Source: Marinospirillum minutulum DSM 6287 (GTDB lineage Bacteria > Pseudomonadota > Gammaproteobacteria > Pseudomonadales > Halomonadaceae). From it: DNA of 64,000 nt. The translations under genes and the position numbers were made by a program. The notes under the pieces were generated by a model that ran no database searches, was not told the DNA's origin, and saw nothing but the letters and a program-made list of their open reading frames with translations. Within the stretch, counting starts at the first letter, position 1. Each line of letters starts with the position of its first letter. Below, one piece after another: positions 24,996 to 33,174 of the stretch. The DNA is taken from assembly GCF_000422325.1 (NCBI RefSeq), contig NZ_KE383818.1, forward strand, positions 309,945 through 373,944, written 5' to 3'.

Positions 24996-26735
24996 ATGTC
25001 TAATGACGTGACTTTACCAGCTTTTAGTGAGCTGGGTCTTCCTGATTTTCTTCTTTCTGCAGTTGAATATCCTACTCCTTCACCTATCCAAGCACAGACT
25101 ATTCCTTTGTTGCTAGATGGGCATGACATGATCGGTCAGGCGCAAACGGGTACCGGTAAAACCGCTGCTTTTGCTCTACCGCTTCTAGCTCGTTTAAATT
25201 TATCTGCCAAATTGCCTCAGGTTTTGGTTTTAGCACCTACGCGTGAATTGGCGATGCAGGTCGCTGAATCTGTTGAAAAATATGGCGCCAACATGAAGGG
25301 CGTTAAGGTTGCTAATTTGTATGGCGGTGCTGAATACCGTGATCAAATTCGTGCACTACGTTCTGGCGCTCAGGTAGTTGTAGGTACGCCAGGCCGTGTT
25401 ATGGATCACATGCGCCGTGGTAGCCTTGATATTTCTGCACTACAAACTTTGGTTTTAGATGAAGCAGATGAAATGCTTCGTATGGGCTTTATAGATGACG
25501 TTGAGTGGATTCTTGAACAGACTCCTGCTGAGCGCCAAGTGGTTTTATTTTCTGCCACTATGCCTGATGTGATTCGTCGCATTGCCCAGCGCCACTTGAA
25601 AAATCCTAAAGAAGTACGCATTGCTGCTAAAGCGCGTACTGCAGATACTGTAAGCCAGCGTGTTTGGATGGTTGCTGGTTTGCCTAAGCCTGAGGCTTTG
25701 GTTCGTATTCTTGAAGCTGAAGAAACCGATGGCGTAATTATTTTCACCCGTACTAAAGCAACCAGTGCTGATTTAGCAGACTTTTTAAATAAGCGTGGTT
25801 TGCGTGCTTGTGCTTTGCACGGCGATATGGCGCAAAATCAGCGTGAACAAGCGGTTGATCGCTTGAAAAAAGGCGGCCTAGATATTCTAGTTGCTACAGA
25901 CGTTGCTGCTCGCGGCTTAGACGTAGAGCGTATTAGCCACGTTATTAACTATGACCCACCCCATGATAGTGAGTCTTATGTACACCGTATTGGTCGTACT
26001 GGTCGCGCTGGTCGTAGTGGTCAGGCTATTTTGTTTGTTGGTCACCGCGAAAAGCGTTTGTTATTCAACCTAGAGCGCAGCACTGGCCAGCGTATTGAGC
26101 CAATGGAATTGCCTAAGGCTGAAGTGATTAACGCCAAGCGTAGTGAGAAGTTTAAAGAGCAGGTTATTCACTCTTTACAAGCGCGTGATATTGAACAGTA
26201 CGAAAAACTGTTACAAGAACTTCAGGCTGAAACTGAAGCAGATCCACTTCGTATTGCGGCTGCCTTGGCTAAAATGTTTCAAGGTAATACACCTTTATGG
26301 GTTGAAGATGTGAAAGTTCGTGCACCGCGTGAAGGTGGACGTGGCGAGCGTTCTGACTTTGGTGGTGATCGCCCGCGCCGTGAAGGCGGTGGTCGTGGTC
26401 GTTCACGCGAACTAGAAGCAGGCATGAAGCGCTACCGTATGCCAATTGGTCGTACGCACGGTGTTAAGCCAGCCAACATTGTTGGTGCTATAGCAAACGA
26501 AGCGAATATTTCTAGCCGTAATATTGGCCGTATTGATATTCAGCAAGACTTTAGCACGGTAGATTTACCTGAAAGCATGACTAAAGCAGTTTTCCAAGCT
26601 TTAGCGCGTGTGCGTGTTTGTGGTGTGCCCATGAACTTAACTAGCAGCAATGCACCTTCGGGTTCTTCTGCTAAGTCAGGTAATGATGAAGGTGGTCGCC
26701 GTCCTTTACGTCGTCGTGCCCCTGCTTCTGCTTAA
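24996..26735 (+). CDS. deaD: DEAD-box RNA helicase DeaD/CsdA
   Basis: This helicase unwinds RNA during ribosome assembly and mRNA decay, especially in the cold. The 579 aa protein has the Q motif (PTPSPIQAQTIP), motif I AQTGTGKTAA near residue 48, VLDEADEML near 155, SAT near 188 and HRIGRTGRAGR near 330. A basic linker (GGRGERSDFGG) and a C-terminal DbpA-type RNA-binding domain (YRMPIGRTHGVKPANIVGAI) follow. It is monocistronic, with a terminator downstream. Confidence 0.96.
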   Translation: MSNDVTLPAFSELGLPDFLLSAVEYPTPSPIQAQTIPLLLDGHDMIGQAQTGTGKTAAFALPLLARLNLSAKLPQVLVLAPTRELAMQVAESVEKYGANMKGVKVANLYGGAEYRDQIRALRSGAQVVVGTPGRVMDHMRRGSLDISALQTLVLDEADEMLRMGFIDDVEWILEQTPAERQVVLFSATMPDVIRRIAQRHLKNPKEVRIAAKARTADTVSQRVWMVAGLPKPEALVRILEAEETDGVIIFTRTKATSADLADFLNKRGLRACALHGDMAQNQREQAVDRLKKGGLDILVATDVAARGLDVERISHVINYDPPHDSESYVHRIGRTGRAGRSGQAILFVGHREKRLLFNLERSTGQRIEPMELPKAEVINAKRSEKFKEQVIHSLQARDIEQYEKLLQELQAETEADPLRIAAALAKMFQGNTPLWVEDVKVRAPREGGRGERSDFGGDRPRREGGGRGRSRELEAGMKRYRMPIGRTHGVKPANIVGAIANEANISSRNIGRIDIQQDFSTVDLPESMTKAVFQALARVRVCGVPMNLTSSNAPSGSSAKSGNDEGGRRPLRRRAPASA

Positions 26736-26778
26736 GAGCTAAAGCTATTACAGTCTAAATACAGGCTGTAATTTATTA

Positions 26779-26815
26779 ACCGCTAGTGTGTTATGCACTG
26801 GCGGTTTTTTATTGC
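26779..26815 (+). terminator. Rho-independent terminator of deaD
   Basis: The stem ACCGCTAGTG pairs with CACTGGCGGT (one G-T pair) and is followed by a run of six T. It lies 44 bp after the deaD stop. Confidence 0.85.
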
Positions 26816-26923
26816 CTGCAAATAGCAATGGTTCGCACTTGCATTCTTGCTAGCCCTAAGTTAATCTTGTTGAGAAGTGTTAGCATTCAATACTTGATTG
26901 AACTTAATTAAAGGGCTGCGGCT

Positions 26924-27121
26924 ATGTTTGTGTGTATTTGCAAAGGCATTACTGAAAAACAAATTAAAGTTTCGGTTGCTGAAGGCGCATCTAGTGTAAG
27001 GGACTTGTACCGTGAACTAGAGCTAGGTAGCCAGTGTGGTAAATGTGTAGGTTTTGCACGCCAAGTTTTAACCAGTGAGCTGGCTGAGTGTACCTATTAT
27101 GATGCTGCCGTAGTTGCTTAA
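26924..27121 (+). CDS. bfd: Bacterioferritin-associated ferredoxin
   Basis: Bfd binds a [2Fe-2S] cluster and reduces the ferric core of bacterioferritin so that iron can leave. The 65 aa protein has the four cluster ligands Cys4, Cys6, Cys38 and Cys41 in CICKGI and SQCGKC. It lies upstream of two bfr genes in the same direction. A Fur-type box is not clear to me in its promoter region. Confidence 0.93.
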   Translation: MFVCICKGITEKQIKVSVAEGASSVRDLYRELELGSQCGKCVGFARQVLTSELAECTYYDAAVVA

Positions 27122-27233
27122 TTTTGCCTAATACCTTAAAGCAGTTTACTATTAAGCCTGAATTTGCAAGCCAGCCTTCTTCTGGGCAAGCCAGCTCCCA
27201 AGCAACTGCAACTATCTTCAGGGTGCTTTTCTT

Positions 27234-27716
27234 ATGCAAGGTAACAGCCAAGTCTTAAGTCAGTTAAATAAGGTTTTAACCCTTGAACTGACTTCCATCA
27301 ATCAGTATTTCCTTCATGCGCGTATGTGTCGTAATTGGGGTTTTGAGCTGCTGAACCATAAAGCTTATAAAAAATCCATTAAAGACATGAAACAGGCCGA
27401 TGCATTAATCGAGCACATTCTTTTCTTAGAAGGCCTTCCTAACCTACAACACCTAGAGCGTTTACGTATAGGCGAGAACACGGCAGAAATGTTGGTGTGT
27501 GATGCCGAGCTACAGCAAACGCAATTAAAGCTTTTACGTGAAGCCATTGCTTTGTGTGAAACAGAGCAAGATTACATTAGCCGTCAGTTGCTAGAAGCGA
27601 TTCTTGAATACGAAGAAGAGCATTTAGATTGGATAGGCACTCAGCAGCATTTAATTAAAGAAATTGGTATTGAAAAGTATTTGCAGACCACCATTCATAC
27701 TGGTAATGGAGAATAA
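27234..27716 (+). CDS. bfr: Bacterioferritin subunit, heme-binding type with degraded ferroxidase site
   Basis: A 160 aa four-helix bacterioferritin. It keeps the heme ligand Met52 and the ferroxidase ligand Glu18. The other diiron ligands are changed: position 51 is Asp, position 54 is Gln and position 94 is Gln, in place of Glu, His and Glu. It is therefore probably poor at iron oxidation and instead supplies heme-linked electron transfer in mixed shells. It is 3 bp upstream of the second subunit. Confidence 0.92.
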   Translation: MQGNSQVLSQLNKVLTLELTSINQYFLHARMCRNWGFELLNHKAYKKSIKDMKQADALIEHILFLEGLPNLQHLERLRIGENTAEMLVCDAELQQTQLKLLREAIALCETEQDYISRQLLEAILEYEEEHLDWIGTQQHLIKEIGIEKYLQTTIHTGNGE

Positions 27717-27719
27717 ATT

Positions 27720-28187
27720 ATGCAAGGTAATCAACGTGTTATTGCAGGCTTAAACAAACTTTTAGCTGGCGAGCTAACGGCTATGGATCAGTATTTTATT
27801 CACTCTGCCATGTACGAAGATTGGGGTTTGGGTAAGTTGCATGAGCGCATTGCGCATGAATTTGATGATGAAAAACAACACGCGAGCATGTTAATTCAGC
27901 GTATTTTATTTTTAGAAGGCACACCAGACATGGTAACGCGTGAGCCTATTAACGTAGGTAAAGACGTTAAAGCAATGCTTAGCAATGATTTACAGCTAGA
28001 GTATTCAGTAACTGCTTTGCTGAAAGAAATTATGGCGGTGTGTGAGGAAGAGCAAGATTATCAAACCCGTGAAATTCTACGCATTATGCTAGATGATACA
28101 GAAATGGATCATGCCTACTGGTTAGAAAAGCAGTTAGGTTTAATTGAGCGCATAGGTGTGCAGAATTATCAGCAAGCTATGATGTAA
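27720..28187 (+). CDS. bfr: Bacterioferritin subunit, ferroxidase type lacking the heme ligand
   Basis: A 155 aa bacterioferritin with an intact diiron centre: Glu18, Glu51, His54, Glu94 and an ExxH pair at 128/131. Position 52, the axial heme Met in other bacterioferritins, is Lys. It thus complements the upstream subunit, as described for the alpha/beta bacterioferritins of Pseudomonas putida and Neisseria. A strong terminator follows. Confidence 0.93.
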   Translation: MQGNQRVIAGLNKLLAGELTAMDQYFIHSAMYEDWGLGKLHERIAHEFDDEKQHASMLIQRILFLEGTPDMVTREPINVGKDVKAMLSNDLQLEYSVTALLKEIMAVCEEEQDYQTREILRIMLDDTEMDHAYWLEKQLGLIERIGVQNYQQAMM

Positions 28188-28210
28188 ACTGCTTTCTAGT
28201 TGTTGGGTTT

Positions 28211-28253
28211 AAACCCTAGTTGTTTAGTGAAAGCTAAGCAACTAGGGTTTTTT
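28211..28253. terminator. Terminator between bfr and the heme operon
   Basis: A perfect 11-bp stem, AACCCTAGTTG with CAACTAGGGTT, followed by a T run on the plus strand. It serves the bfr operon, and the A-rich left side could also stop transcription from the convergent heme operon. Confidence 0.85.
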
Positions 28254-28257
28254 ATTG

Positions 28258-28341
28258 CTAATTAAAATGTAGTAGGAGTGGTGCTAATAAACTAAGTGAA
28301 ATAGCTAGGCTGGTGAGTTGAAACCAAAGTTTGTCTAGCAT
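28258..28341 (-). CDS. 27-residue membrane peptide, candidate small gene
   Basis: ATG at 28341 opens a 27-codon frame, MLDKLWFQLTSLAISLSLLA, continuing to HFN and a stop. It is a single hydrophobic segment with charged residues only at the N-terminus. A strong AAGGAG lies 8 bp upstream. It follows the HemS-like gene by 25 bp on the same strand and ends just before the terminator, so it would be the last gene of the heme operon. Its function is unknown. Confidence 0.5.
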   Translation of the reverse strand: MLDKLWFQLTSLAISLSLLAPLLLHFN

Positions 28342-28366
28342 GCTGGTCTCCTTTAAGTTGTACTGG

Positions 28367-28981
28367 CTAGGTTAACGAGCTAAAAACTTCACGTAACTTT
28401 AAGTTTTCTGCTTGCTGGTCTTCGCATGAGCCTTGAATTTGTACAACCAGCTCGCCTTCTGATCCAAAAATTTCTAGTGAGTTAATCCATCCGCAGCCAT
28501 CATTACAAGGTATGCGGCTTATAAAGGCGTATTCAAACTGGCTTGGCTCTAGTTCGGCATGGCCTTCTTGCCAATCTAGGTGTAGGCAGTTCTTTTTAAA
28601 GTGGCTGGAAATAACGGCTTGATGCGTGGTGTGCTTGCTACCATTACTAAATAGGGTGAAGCTAAGTGGTAAGTTTAATGCTTTTGCTTTGCTAATCAGT
28701 TGGTTGAAGCTGTTTAAAGAAACAGAGCGTGCAAGCCTTGGGCTAAGCGAACAAAGGGCTGCAAAATAGGTGGTTTGGTGTTGGTTAAGCAAAATGGGTA
28801 TTTGCTTAACGTGGGTAATGGCTAGCCATTCCTCTTCTAGCTTTTTAAGGTTTTTAGCTACCTTATGTTCTGCTTTTTGATCAAAAAGGGATGTGCCAAA
28901 AAGGGTGTTTTCGAAAAAACTATTTTCAAAAAAAGACCTAAGAAAGATTTCTTTTTCTTGCATATTAGCCAAAGCATTCAT
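28367..28981 (-). CDS. HemS/ChuX-like heme utilisation protein
   Basis: A 204 aa cytosolic protein that looks like a single half of the HemS/HmuS fold or a ChuX/HutX-type carrier. The segment HFKKNCLHLDWQ, followed by NSLEIFGSEGELVVQIQG, matches the conserved core of those proteins (VTSLELFD.G in HmuS). An AAGGAG site precedes the ATG. It lies downstream of the Fur-regulated hemP, which supports a role in heme trafficking or breakdown. The family match is by eye and the N-terminus is divergent. Confidence 0.6.
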   Translation of the reverse strand: MNALANMQEKEIFLRSFFENSFFENTLFGTSLFDQKAEHKVAKNLKKLEEEWLAITHVKQIPILLNQHQTTYFAALCSLSPRLARSVSLNSFNQLISKAKALNLPLSFTLFSNGSKHTTHQAVISSHFKKNCLHLDWQEGHAELEPSQFEYAFISRIPCNDGCGWINSLEIFGSEGELVVQIQGSCEDQQAENLKLREVFSSLT

Positions 28982-29087
28982 TTTTAACTCCTTGGAAGTT
29001 CCTGTAGGAAAAATGCGCTGGCTGGCTTAGGTTATTGCTTGGCTTGCTGTGCGCTTAATTGTTGAGCGATTATTACTTGGTCATTAG

Positions 29088-29234
29088 TTACTTGGTTAAA
29101 ATGAGTTTCCCTCGGTTAGTAATGCGTAGGGTGTAGGTTTCCCCTTCGTGTTGAATAAAAACCTGTCGCTTTTCACCAAAGAGGGTTTCACTGGTTATGC
29201 AGGGGGTGTCGGGGGTGTTATTGGTTTTGCTCAT
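29088..29234 (-). CDS. hemP: Hemin uptake protein HemP
   Basis: A 48 aa protein with the HemP pattern ETLFGEKRQVFIQHEGETY followed by TLRIT and the conserved ending GKLILTK. HemP proteins act in heme uptake or its regulation. The gene starts 47 bp downstream of a promoter overlapped by a Fur box and is followed by the HemS-like gene. Confidence 0.85.
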   Translation of the reverse strand: MSKTNNTPDTPCITSETLFGEKRQVFIQHEGETYTLRITNRGKLILTK

Positions 29235-29280
29235 AACCGGCTAGGCTTCTACTTTTTAATGGTTGTTAAGTTGAAGTTTA

Positions 29281-29310
29281 AGTCTAGTTGCAAATGATAA
29301 TGATTGTCAA
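29281..29310 (-). promoter_or_regulatory. Fur-controlled promoter of hemP
   Basis: On the minus strand TTGACA-N18-TAGACT forms a good promoter. The stretch 29290-29308 (GCAAATGATAATGATTGTC) matches the 19-bp Fur box at about 14 positions and lies between and over the two hexamers, so iron-bound Fur would block it. Confidence 0.78.
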
Positions 29311-29379
29311 GTAAGTTTTTTTCTAGAGCCTTTCTAATACTTGTGGCCTTGCTTAGTGCTCACTCAGTCAGCCACCAAT

Positions 29380-29437
29380 GCACCTCAAAAATTGAGGTGC
29401 TAAAAAAAAGCGACTCACTTTAAAATGAGTCGCTTTT
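29380..29437 (-). terminator. Two tandem hairpins, terminator of the 54 aa gene
   Basis: The first hairpin met on the minus strand is AAAAGCGACTCA paired with TGAGTCGCTTTT, running into eight T. The second, at 29380-29400, is GCACCTCA-N5-TGAGGTGC. They follow the small gene ending at 29526 and insulate the hemP promoter. Confidence 0.8.
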
Positions 29438-29525
29438 AAGTTTCGAGCCTGTAAGAGATTCTTGCAAGTTGCTAGTATTTTATAGAGGTAGTAAAAAAAC
29501 AAAAGGTTATTCAGTAAACGGTGCT

Positions 29526-29690
29526 TTAAGCGTTAGCGGTATTTTGTGCTTTAGCAATCATCTCTTTTTGATCTTTAATAGCTTCTTGAACTACTTTGGC
29601 ATAAAACTGGTTTTTTTCATGAATTGAAGCAAAGCGAAAAAAGTCGGACAAGGATGTTGAGGTGATTTTTTTGCGTTTGGTATCGTTCAC
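29526..29690 (-). CDS. Small 54-residue protein with GTG start
   Basis: GTG at 29690 with a well-placed GGAGAT opens a 54-codon frame (MNDTKRKKITSTSLSDFFRF and onward). The product is basic at the N-terminus and then a charged amphipathic helix (FYAKVVQEAIKDQKEM). A -10-like TATAAT lies at 29730-29735 and a strong terminator follows, so it looks like a self-contained small transcription unit. I do not recognise the family. Confidence 0.6.
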   Translation of the reverse strand: MNDTKRKKITSTSLSDFFRFASIHEKNQFYAKVVQEAIKDQKEMIAKAQNTANA

Positions 29691-29747
29691 TGTATTTATC
29701 TCCAGTACTTAAAATCTGTTATTGCCTAGATTATATTAGTTAGGTGG

Positions 29748-30935
29748 TTATGGCTGATAGAAAATTGCATCTAGCATTGCAGCACGCCCCATCCAGACTT
29801 GTGAAGCTTCTTTGTTTTTTGGTTTAGGTGAGTTCCACCAAACTGAGTCCATTATTCTGCATATAACATCATCCCAGTAGATATCATAGTTTAGCCCTGA
29901 TTGTGTAATACCAAAATCTTTGCATAACTGCACTTTGTTTTTTGAATCAAGACAAACAAATTGATCAGGCCTTTTTAAAGCTAATAAACGGCTAGCAGTA
30001 CCAATACCGTCTCTTCCATTAGGAAATGCTTTGGTGAACTCTTCAATATAAGCATTATATTCATCACGAGAAACAAGACCCTGTAATGGAATATGATCTA
30101 AAGCGGCAGAAATATGAGGGTTGTTTTCATTTACTGCTTGGTGGTAGTAGCCAGCTCCGCTCATGCTACCGAACCATCCCCAGTCATCTACATTTAAATT
30201 ATTTGGTAATCCCGCTATAGTTTTACGGACACCAAGTTCCATTTCGCTGAATGATTTGTGCTCTGAGAAATAGCTTCTAACTAAGCTAAGAATATCGCAT
30301 CGTTTTTGAAAGCCATGAAAGGGGTCAGCCTTAACTCCTTCAAGAAAGTCTTGCCATGACATAACCATAATCTTAGTGTGAATGGGTGACTTACCAGTAC
30401 TACTTATATTGTAAGTACCTGAAACACGCTTAAGTGCTGCTTGCTGCGCTTTCCATAGATCACGGTATTTGGAGACTTCGGTAGTAGCTACAACTTCACC
30501 TTGTTCCCAGTACTCAGAAATAATTTCTTCAGTTTGTAGTCGAAGATCTTCATCTGTATCGTTTGATGAAGCGTGAAGCATTAGTTCAGTATTTTTAGTG
30601 AAAGCACCTTTTGTTAAATTGGCACTTCCAATTAATAAATCCCATGAACAATTAGACCAAAAAAGAAAAACTTTGGGATGAAAAACGCCTTGAGGCTGTA
30701 AGATGAAGTGGCAGTTTTTAAAGCCTTTAAAAGCAGCAAGAACATCAGGATGTGTTTGATAGAAATGTGTACCAATAACAGCTTTTTTTATTTTTTTACG
30801 ACCATCTGATAGTGCATTAAATGCATCTGTACCCGCGCTAGCCCAAGCAACTGCAAAAGATATGTTTTCATGTATTTCTGCAAGCTGTTCGATTTTCTTA
30901 TTGAGCGTATTCCCACCTGTAACTAGCTTCATCAT
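29748..30935 (-). CDS. PLD-like nuclease, orphan
   Basis: A 395 aa protein with a phospholipase D-type HKD site near residues 87-107 (FHPKVFLFW, then WDLLIGSANLTKG), as in the BfiI/NgoFVII-like nucleases. Residues 200-395 form a long second domain that I do not recognise. It has no methyltransferase or other restriction gene beside it. It could be a stand-alone defence nuclease. Confidence 0.72.
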   Translation of the reverse strand: MMKLVTGGNTLNKKIEQLAEIHENISFAVAWASAGTDAFNALSDGRKKIKKAVIGTHFYQTHPDVLAAFKGFKNCHFILQPQGVFHPKVFLFWSNCSWDLLIGSANLTKGAFTKNTELMLHASSNDTDEDLRLQTEEIISEYWEQGEVVATTEVSKYRDLWKAQQAALKRVSGTYNISSTGKSPIHTKIMVMSWQDFLEGVKADPFHGFQKRCDILSLVRSYFSEHKSFSEMELGVRKTIAGLPNNLNVDDWGWFGSMSGAGYYHQAVNENNPHISAALDHIPLQGLVSRDEYNAYIEEFTKAFPNGRDGIGTASRLLALKRPDQFVCLDSKNKVQLCKDFGITQSGLNYDIYWDDVICRIMDSVWWNSPKPKNKEASQVWMGRAAMLDAIFYQP

Positions 30936-30996
30936 TATTTTCCTTTAATGTGGTTTTTTATATTAAATTATTTCCTAGATTAGCGATAAAAAAGAA

Positions 30997-31104
30997 TTAC
31001 CTGGATTCAACTCTCAAGTGCAACTCATTAAACTTTTTGATTGCATTTAACGCCTTTTTAATTTTCTTAGCTTCCTTAATGGCTTTATCTGTTATTTCTT
31101 GCAC
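30997..31104 (-). CDS. Possible 35-residue peptide
   Basis: A GTG start at 31104 with a GGGGG stretch upstream gives a Lys/Ala-rich helix (MQEITDKAIKEAKKIKKALN and onward). It lies directly after the HI0933-type gene on the same strand. This is weak evidence, and the frame may be chance. Confidence 0.25.
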   Translation of the reverse strand: MQEITDKAIKEAKKIKKALNAIKKFNELHLRVESR

Positions 31105-31123
31105 TTTTATATTACCCCCTAAG

Positions 31124-32335
31124 CTACAAGCTTCTGGCACAGGCCACGGCTGATGCCCAGGCCCATTGGAAGTTATAACCACCGAGCTGGCCGGTAACAT
31201 CTAACACTTCGCCTATAAAGCGGATTTGTTCTAAACCTTTTACGGCAAAGCTTTGTGAGGAGATTTGCTGGGTGTTAATACCGCCGAGTGTTACTTCCGC
31301 AGTTCGGTAGCCTTCTGTACCTGCTGGTTTAAATGTCCAGTTTTCTAAGGCGTAAGCCAGTGCTTCCAACTGATTATTGCTGGCATCGGCATTGCGCTCG
31401 GGAAGTTTTATGCCTTGTGTTTCAAATAGGCTAATTAACACACTAGCTAGGCGCTTGGGTAGTTGTTCGGCTAACCAGCTGCTGAAATGAGCGCGTGGGT
31501 GGTTTTGGCGTAGCTGTAGCAGGGCTTCTACTAGGCTATTTTTTTGTAATGCATAGTGGGGTAGCCAGTTAAGGCTGAGTTCATCGCCTGCTTGCCAGTA
31601 GCTAGAAATTTGTAGCATGGCAGGACCTGAGAGCCCTCGATGGGTAATTAACATTGGCTCGGTAAAGGTTTGTCCGTTGCAACTAACGCTAACATCACAA
31701 CTTAACCCTGAAAGGGGCGCAAGTTGGGCTTTAAGTTCTGGGTGGAGGGTGAAGGGCACTAAACCAGCTCGAGTAGGAAAGACTTCTAAGCCAAATTCTT
31801 TAGCTAGGTCGTAACCCCAGCCAGTGGCACCTAGGGTTGGAATGGATAAACCACCCGTAGCAACCACTAGAGCGCCTGCATCTATTTTACCTAGGCTGGT
31901 GGTTAGTTGAACGCTATCAGCAGTGGTGTTTACTTTTTGCACACTGGTTTTCATTTGCGGTTTAACGCCTGCCCAGTCGGCTTCGGTTAATAATAGCTGT
32001 TGAATGTCTTTACTGGAGTTGGCACAAAAAAGCTGCCCTGGGGCTTTTTCTACATAATCTATGCCGTGGCGTTCAACCAGTTCTAAAAAATCATGAGGGG
32101 TATAACGTTTAAGTGCGGAGATACAAAAATGGGGATTAGCCGACAAGAAGTTAGCGGGTGTAGTATTTAGATTGGTGAAATTACAGCGCCCACCGCCGGA
32201 CATTAAAACCTTTTTGGCAGGTTTGTCGCTATGGTCTAGCAGTAAAACACTTTTGCCTTGGTAACCTGCCGTAGCTGCACACATTAAGCCAGCAGCGCCA
32301 GCGCCAATAATAACTACATCTGCTGTTTTGCTCAT
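31124..32335 (-). CDS. HI0933/YhiN-family flavoprotein
   Basis: A 403 aa NAD(P)/FAD-dependent oxidoreductase-like protein. The FAD site VVIIGAGAAGLMCA is near residues 7-20. GGGRCNFTN near residue 48 and GGLSIPTLGATGWGYDLA near residue 160 are hallmark motifs of the HI0933 family, and EVLDVTGQLGGYNFQWAWAS lies at the C-terminus. Its physiological substrate is not established. Confidence 0.9.
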   Translation of the reverse strand: MSKTADVVIIGAGAAGLMCAATAGYQGKSVLLLDHSDKPAKKVLMSGGGRCNFTNLNTTPANFLSANPHFCISALKRYTPHDFLELVERHGIDYVEKAPGQLFCANSSKDIQQLLLTEADWAGVKPQMKTSVQKVNTTADSVQLTTSLGKIDAGALVVATGGLSIPTLGATGWGYDLAKEFGLEVFPTRAGLVPFTLHPELKAQLAPLSGLSCDVSVSCNGQTFTEPMLITHRGLSGPAMLQISSYWQAGDELSLNWLPHYALQKNSLVEALLQLRQNHPRAHFSSWLAEQLPKRLASVLISLFETQGIKLPERNADASNNQLEALAYALENWTFKPAGTEGYRTAEVTLGGINTQQISSQSFAVKGLEQIRFIGEVLDVTGQLGGYNFQWAWASAVACARSL

Positions 32336-32383
32336 GTGCTTAAGTGTCTCTTATTGGTATTTATTAATCTTTAATATACAACG

Positions 32384-32412
32384 AAAAAACCCACCTTTCG
32401 GTGGGTCTTTTT
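32384..32412 (-). terminator. Terminator of the cold-shock gene
   Basis: ACCCACC-GAAA-GGTGGGT followed by T6 on the minus strand, about 27 bp after the cold-shock gene stop. Confidence 0.85.
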
Positions 32413-32436
32413 AGCTTCTTAACAACCTAGGGTTGA

Positions 32437-32640
32437 TTAGATAGCTTCAATTTTCGCAGCTTGCTTGCCTTTAGGGCCAGTAGTCACTTCGAAAGATACT
32501 TTCTGATTTTCTTGCAAAGACTTGAAGCCTGATGCTTGAATTTCAGAGAAGTGTGCAAAAAGATCGTCGCCGCCATCGTCTGGAGTGATGAAGCCGAAAC
32601 CTTTAGTGTCGTTGAACCATTTAACGGTACCAGTTGCCAT
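32437..32640 (-). CDS. Cold-shock domain protein (CspA family)
   Basis: The 67 aa single-domain RNA chaperone has both RNA-binding motifs, KGFGFI and DLFAHF, in the usual places. The 240 bp upstream carry no gene and probably hold a long regulated leader, as is usual for csp genes. The exact promoter cannot be fixed by eye. Confidence 0.96.
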   Translation of the reverse strand: MATGTVKWFNDTKGFGFITPDDGGDDLFAHFSEIQASGFKSLQENQKVSFEVTTGPKGKQAAKIEAI

Positions 32641-32883
32641 ATCAAAAATTCCTATATTTCTGTTTAGTATTTTTGAGTCAATCTATCGAAAATTCGTCTA
32701 GGGTTTGACTCGGTGTTGCGGGAATCAAGATAGTACGAATGACGAACCTACTGTTACCGATATTTCGATTACAACTGCGTTACGACACTTCTTTCTTGCT
32801 ACCTTGCTGCCTACGATTGTTAGACTGCGTTATATTTAGAACTTAGTCAAGTGCTTTTAGCTTTATCGCTGGTTTATAGTGGT

Positions 32884-33174
32884 TTAAGCTAGTTTTAAGG
32901 GGTCTAACTCACCGGCAATAAGCGCAAGCTTCTTATTTCTAGGCAGTTTTTTAATTTGGTATTCCAGTTTTAAAGCTTGGCTATGGTTAAGCACTGGGCA
33001 GGAAAAAACCAATTTAAGTGGTCCTTTTCCTCTTAGGCTACGTGCTGTTTTATGGTTATTTGCTTGGTGTTCAGCAAAGCGCCGCTCTACATCACGGGTA
33101 ATACCTGTGTAGAGCGCACCTGAAGCTTGTTCAACTAAATAAAGATACCAGCTAGGTTCTTGTAAGCTAGGCAT
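32884..33174 (-). CDS. GIY-YIG nuclease superfamily protein (YhbQ-like)
   Basis: The 96 aa single-domain protein has WYLYLVEQASGALYTGIT (the GIY and YIG elements) and the catalytic Arg in VERRFAEH, with KLVFSCP later. It overlaps serB by 8 bp on the same strand. Members act in DNA repair or DNA turnover, but the role is not well defined. Confidence 0.9.
   Translation of the reverse strand: MPSLQEPSWYLYLVEQASGALYTGITRDVERRFAEHQANNHKTARSLRGKGPLKLVFSCPVLNHSQALKLEYQIKKLPRNKKLALIAGELDPLKLA

Noticed and set aside
30997-31200. A longer 67-codon frame overlapping the end of the HI0933-type gene
   Set aside because: Its first half lies inside that gene in another frame. Only the last 35 codons, after a GTG, could be separate, and even that is weak.
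32641-32883. TTGACT with TATAAC upstream of the cold-shock gene as its promoter
   Set aside because: The spacing is only 10 bp, which is too short for a sigma-70 promoter. The 240-bp leader otherwise shows no site I can defend.
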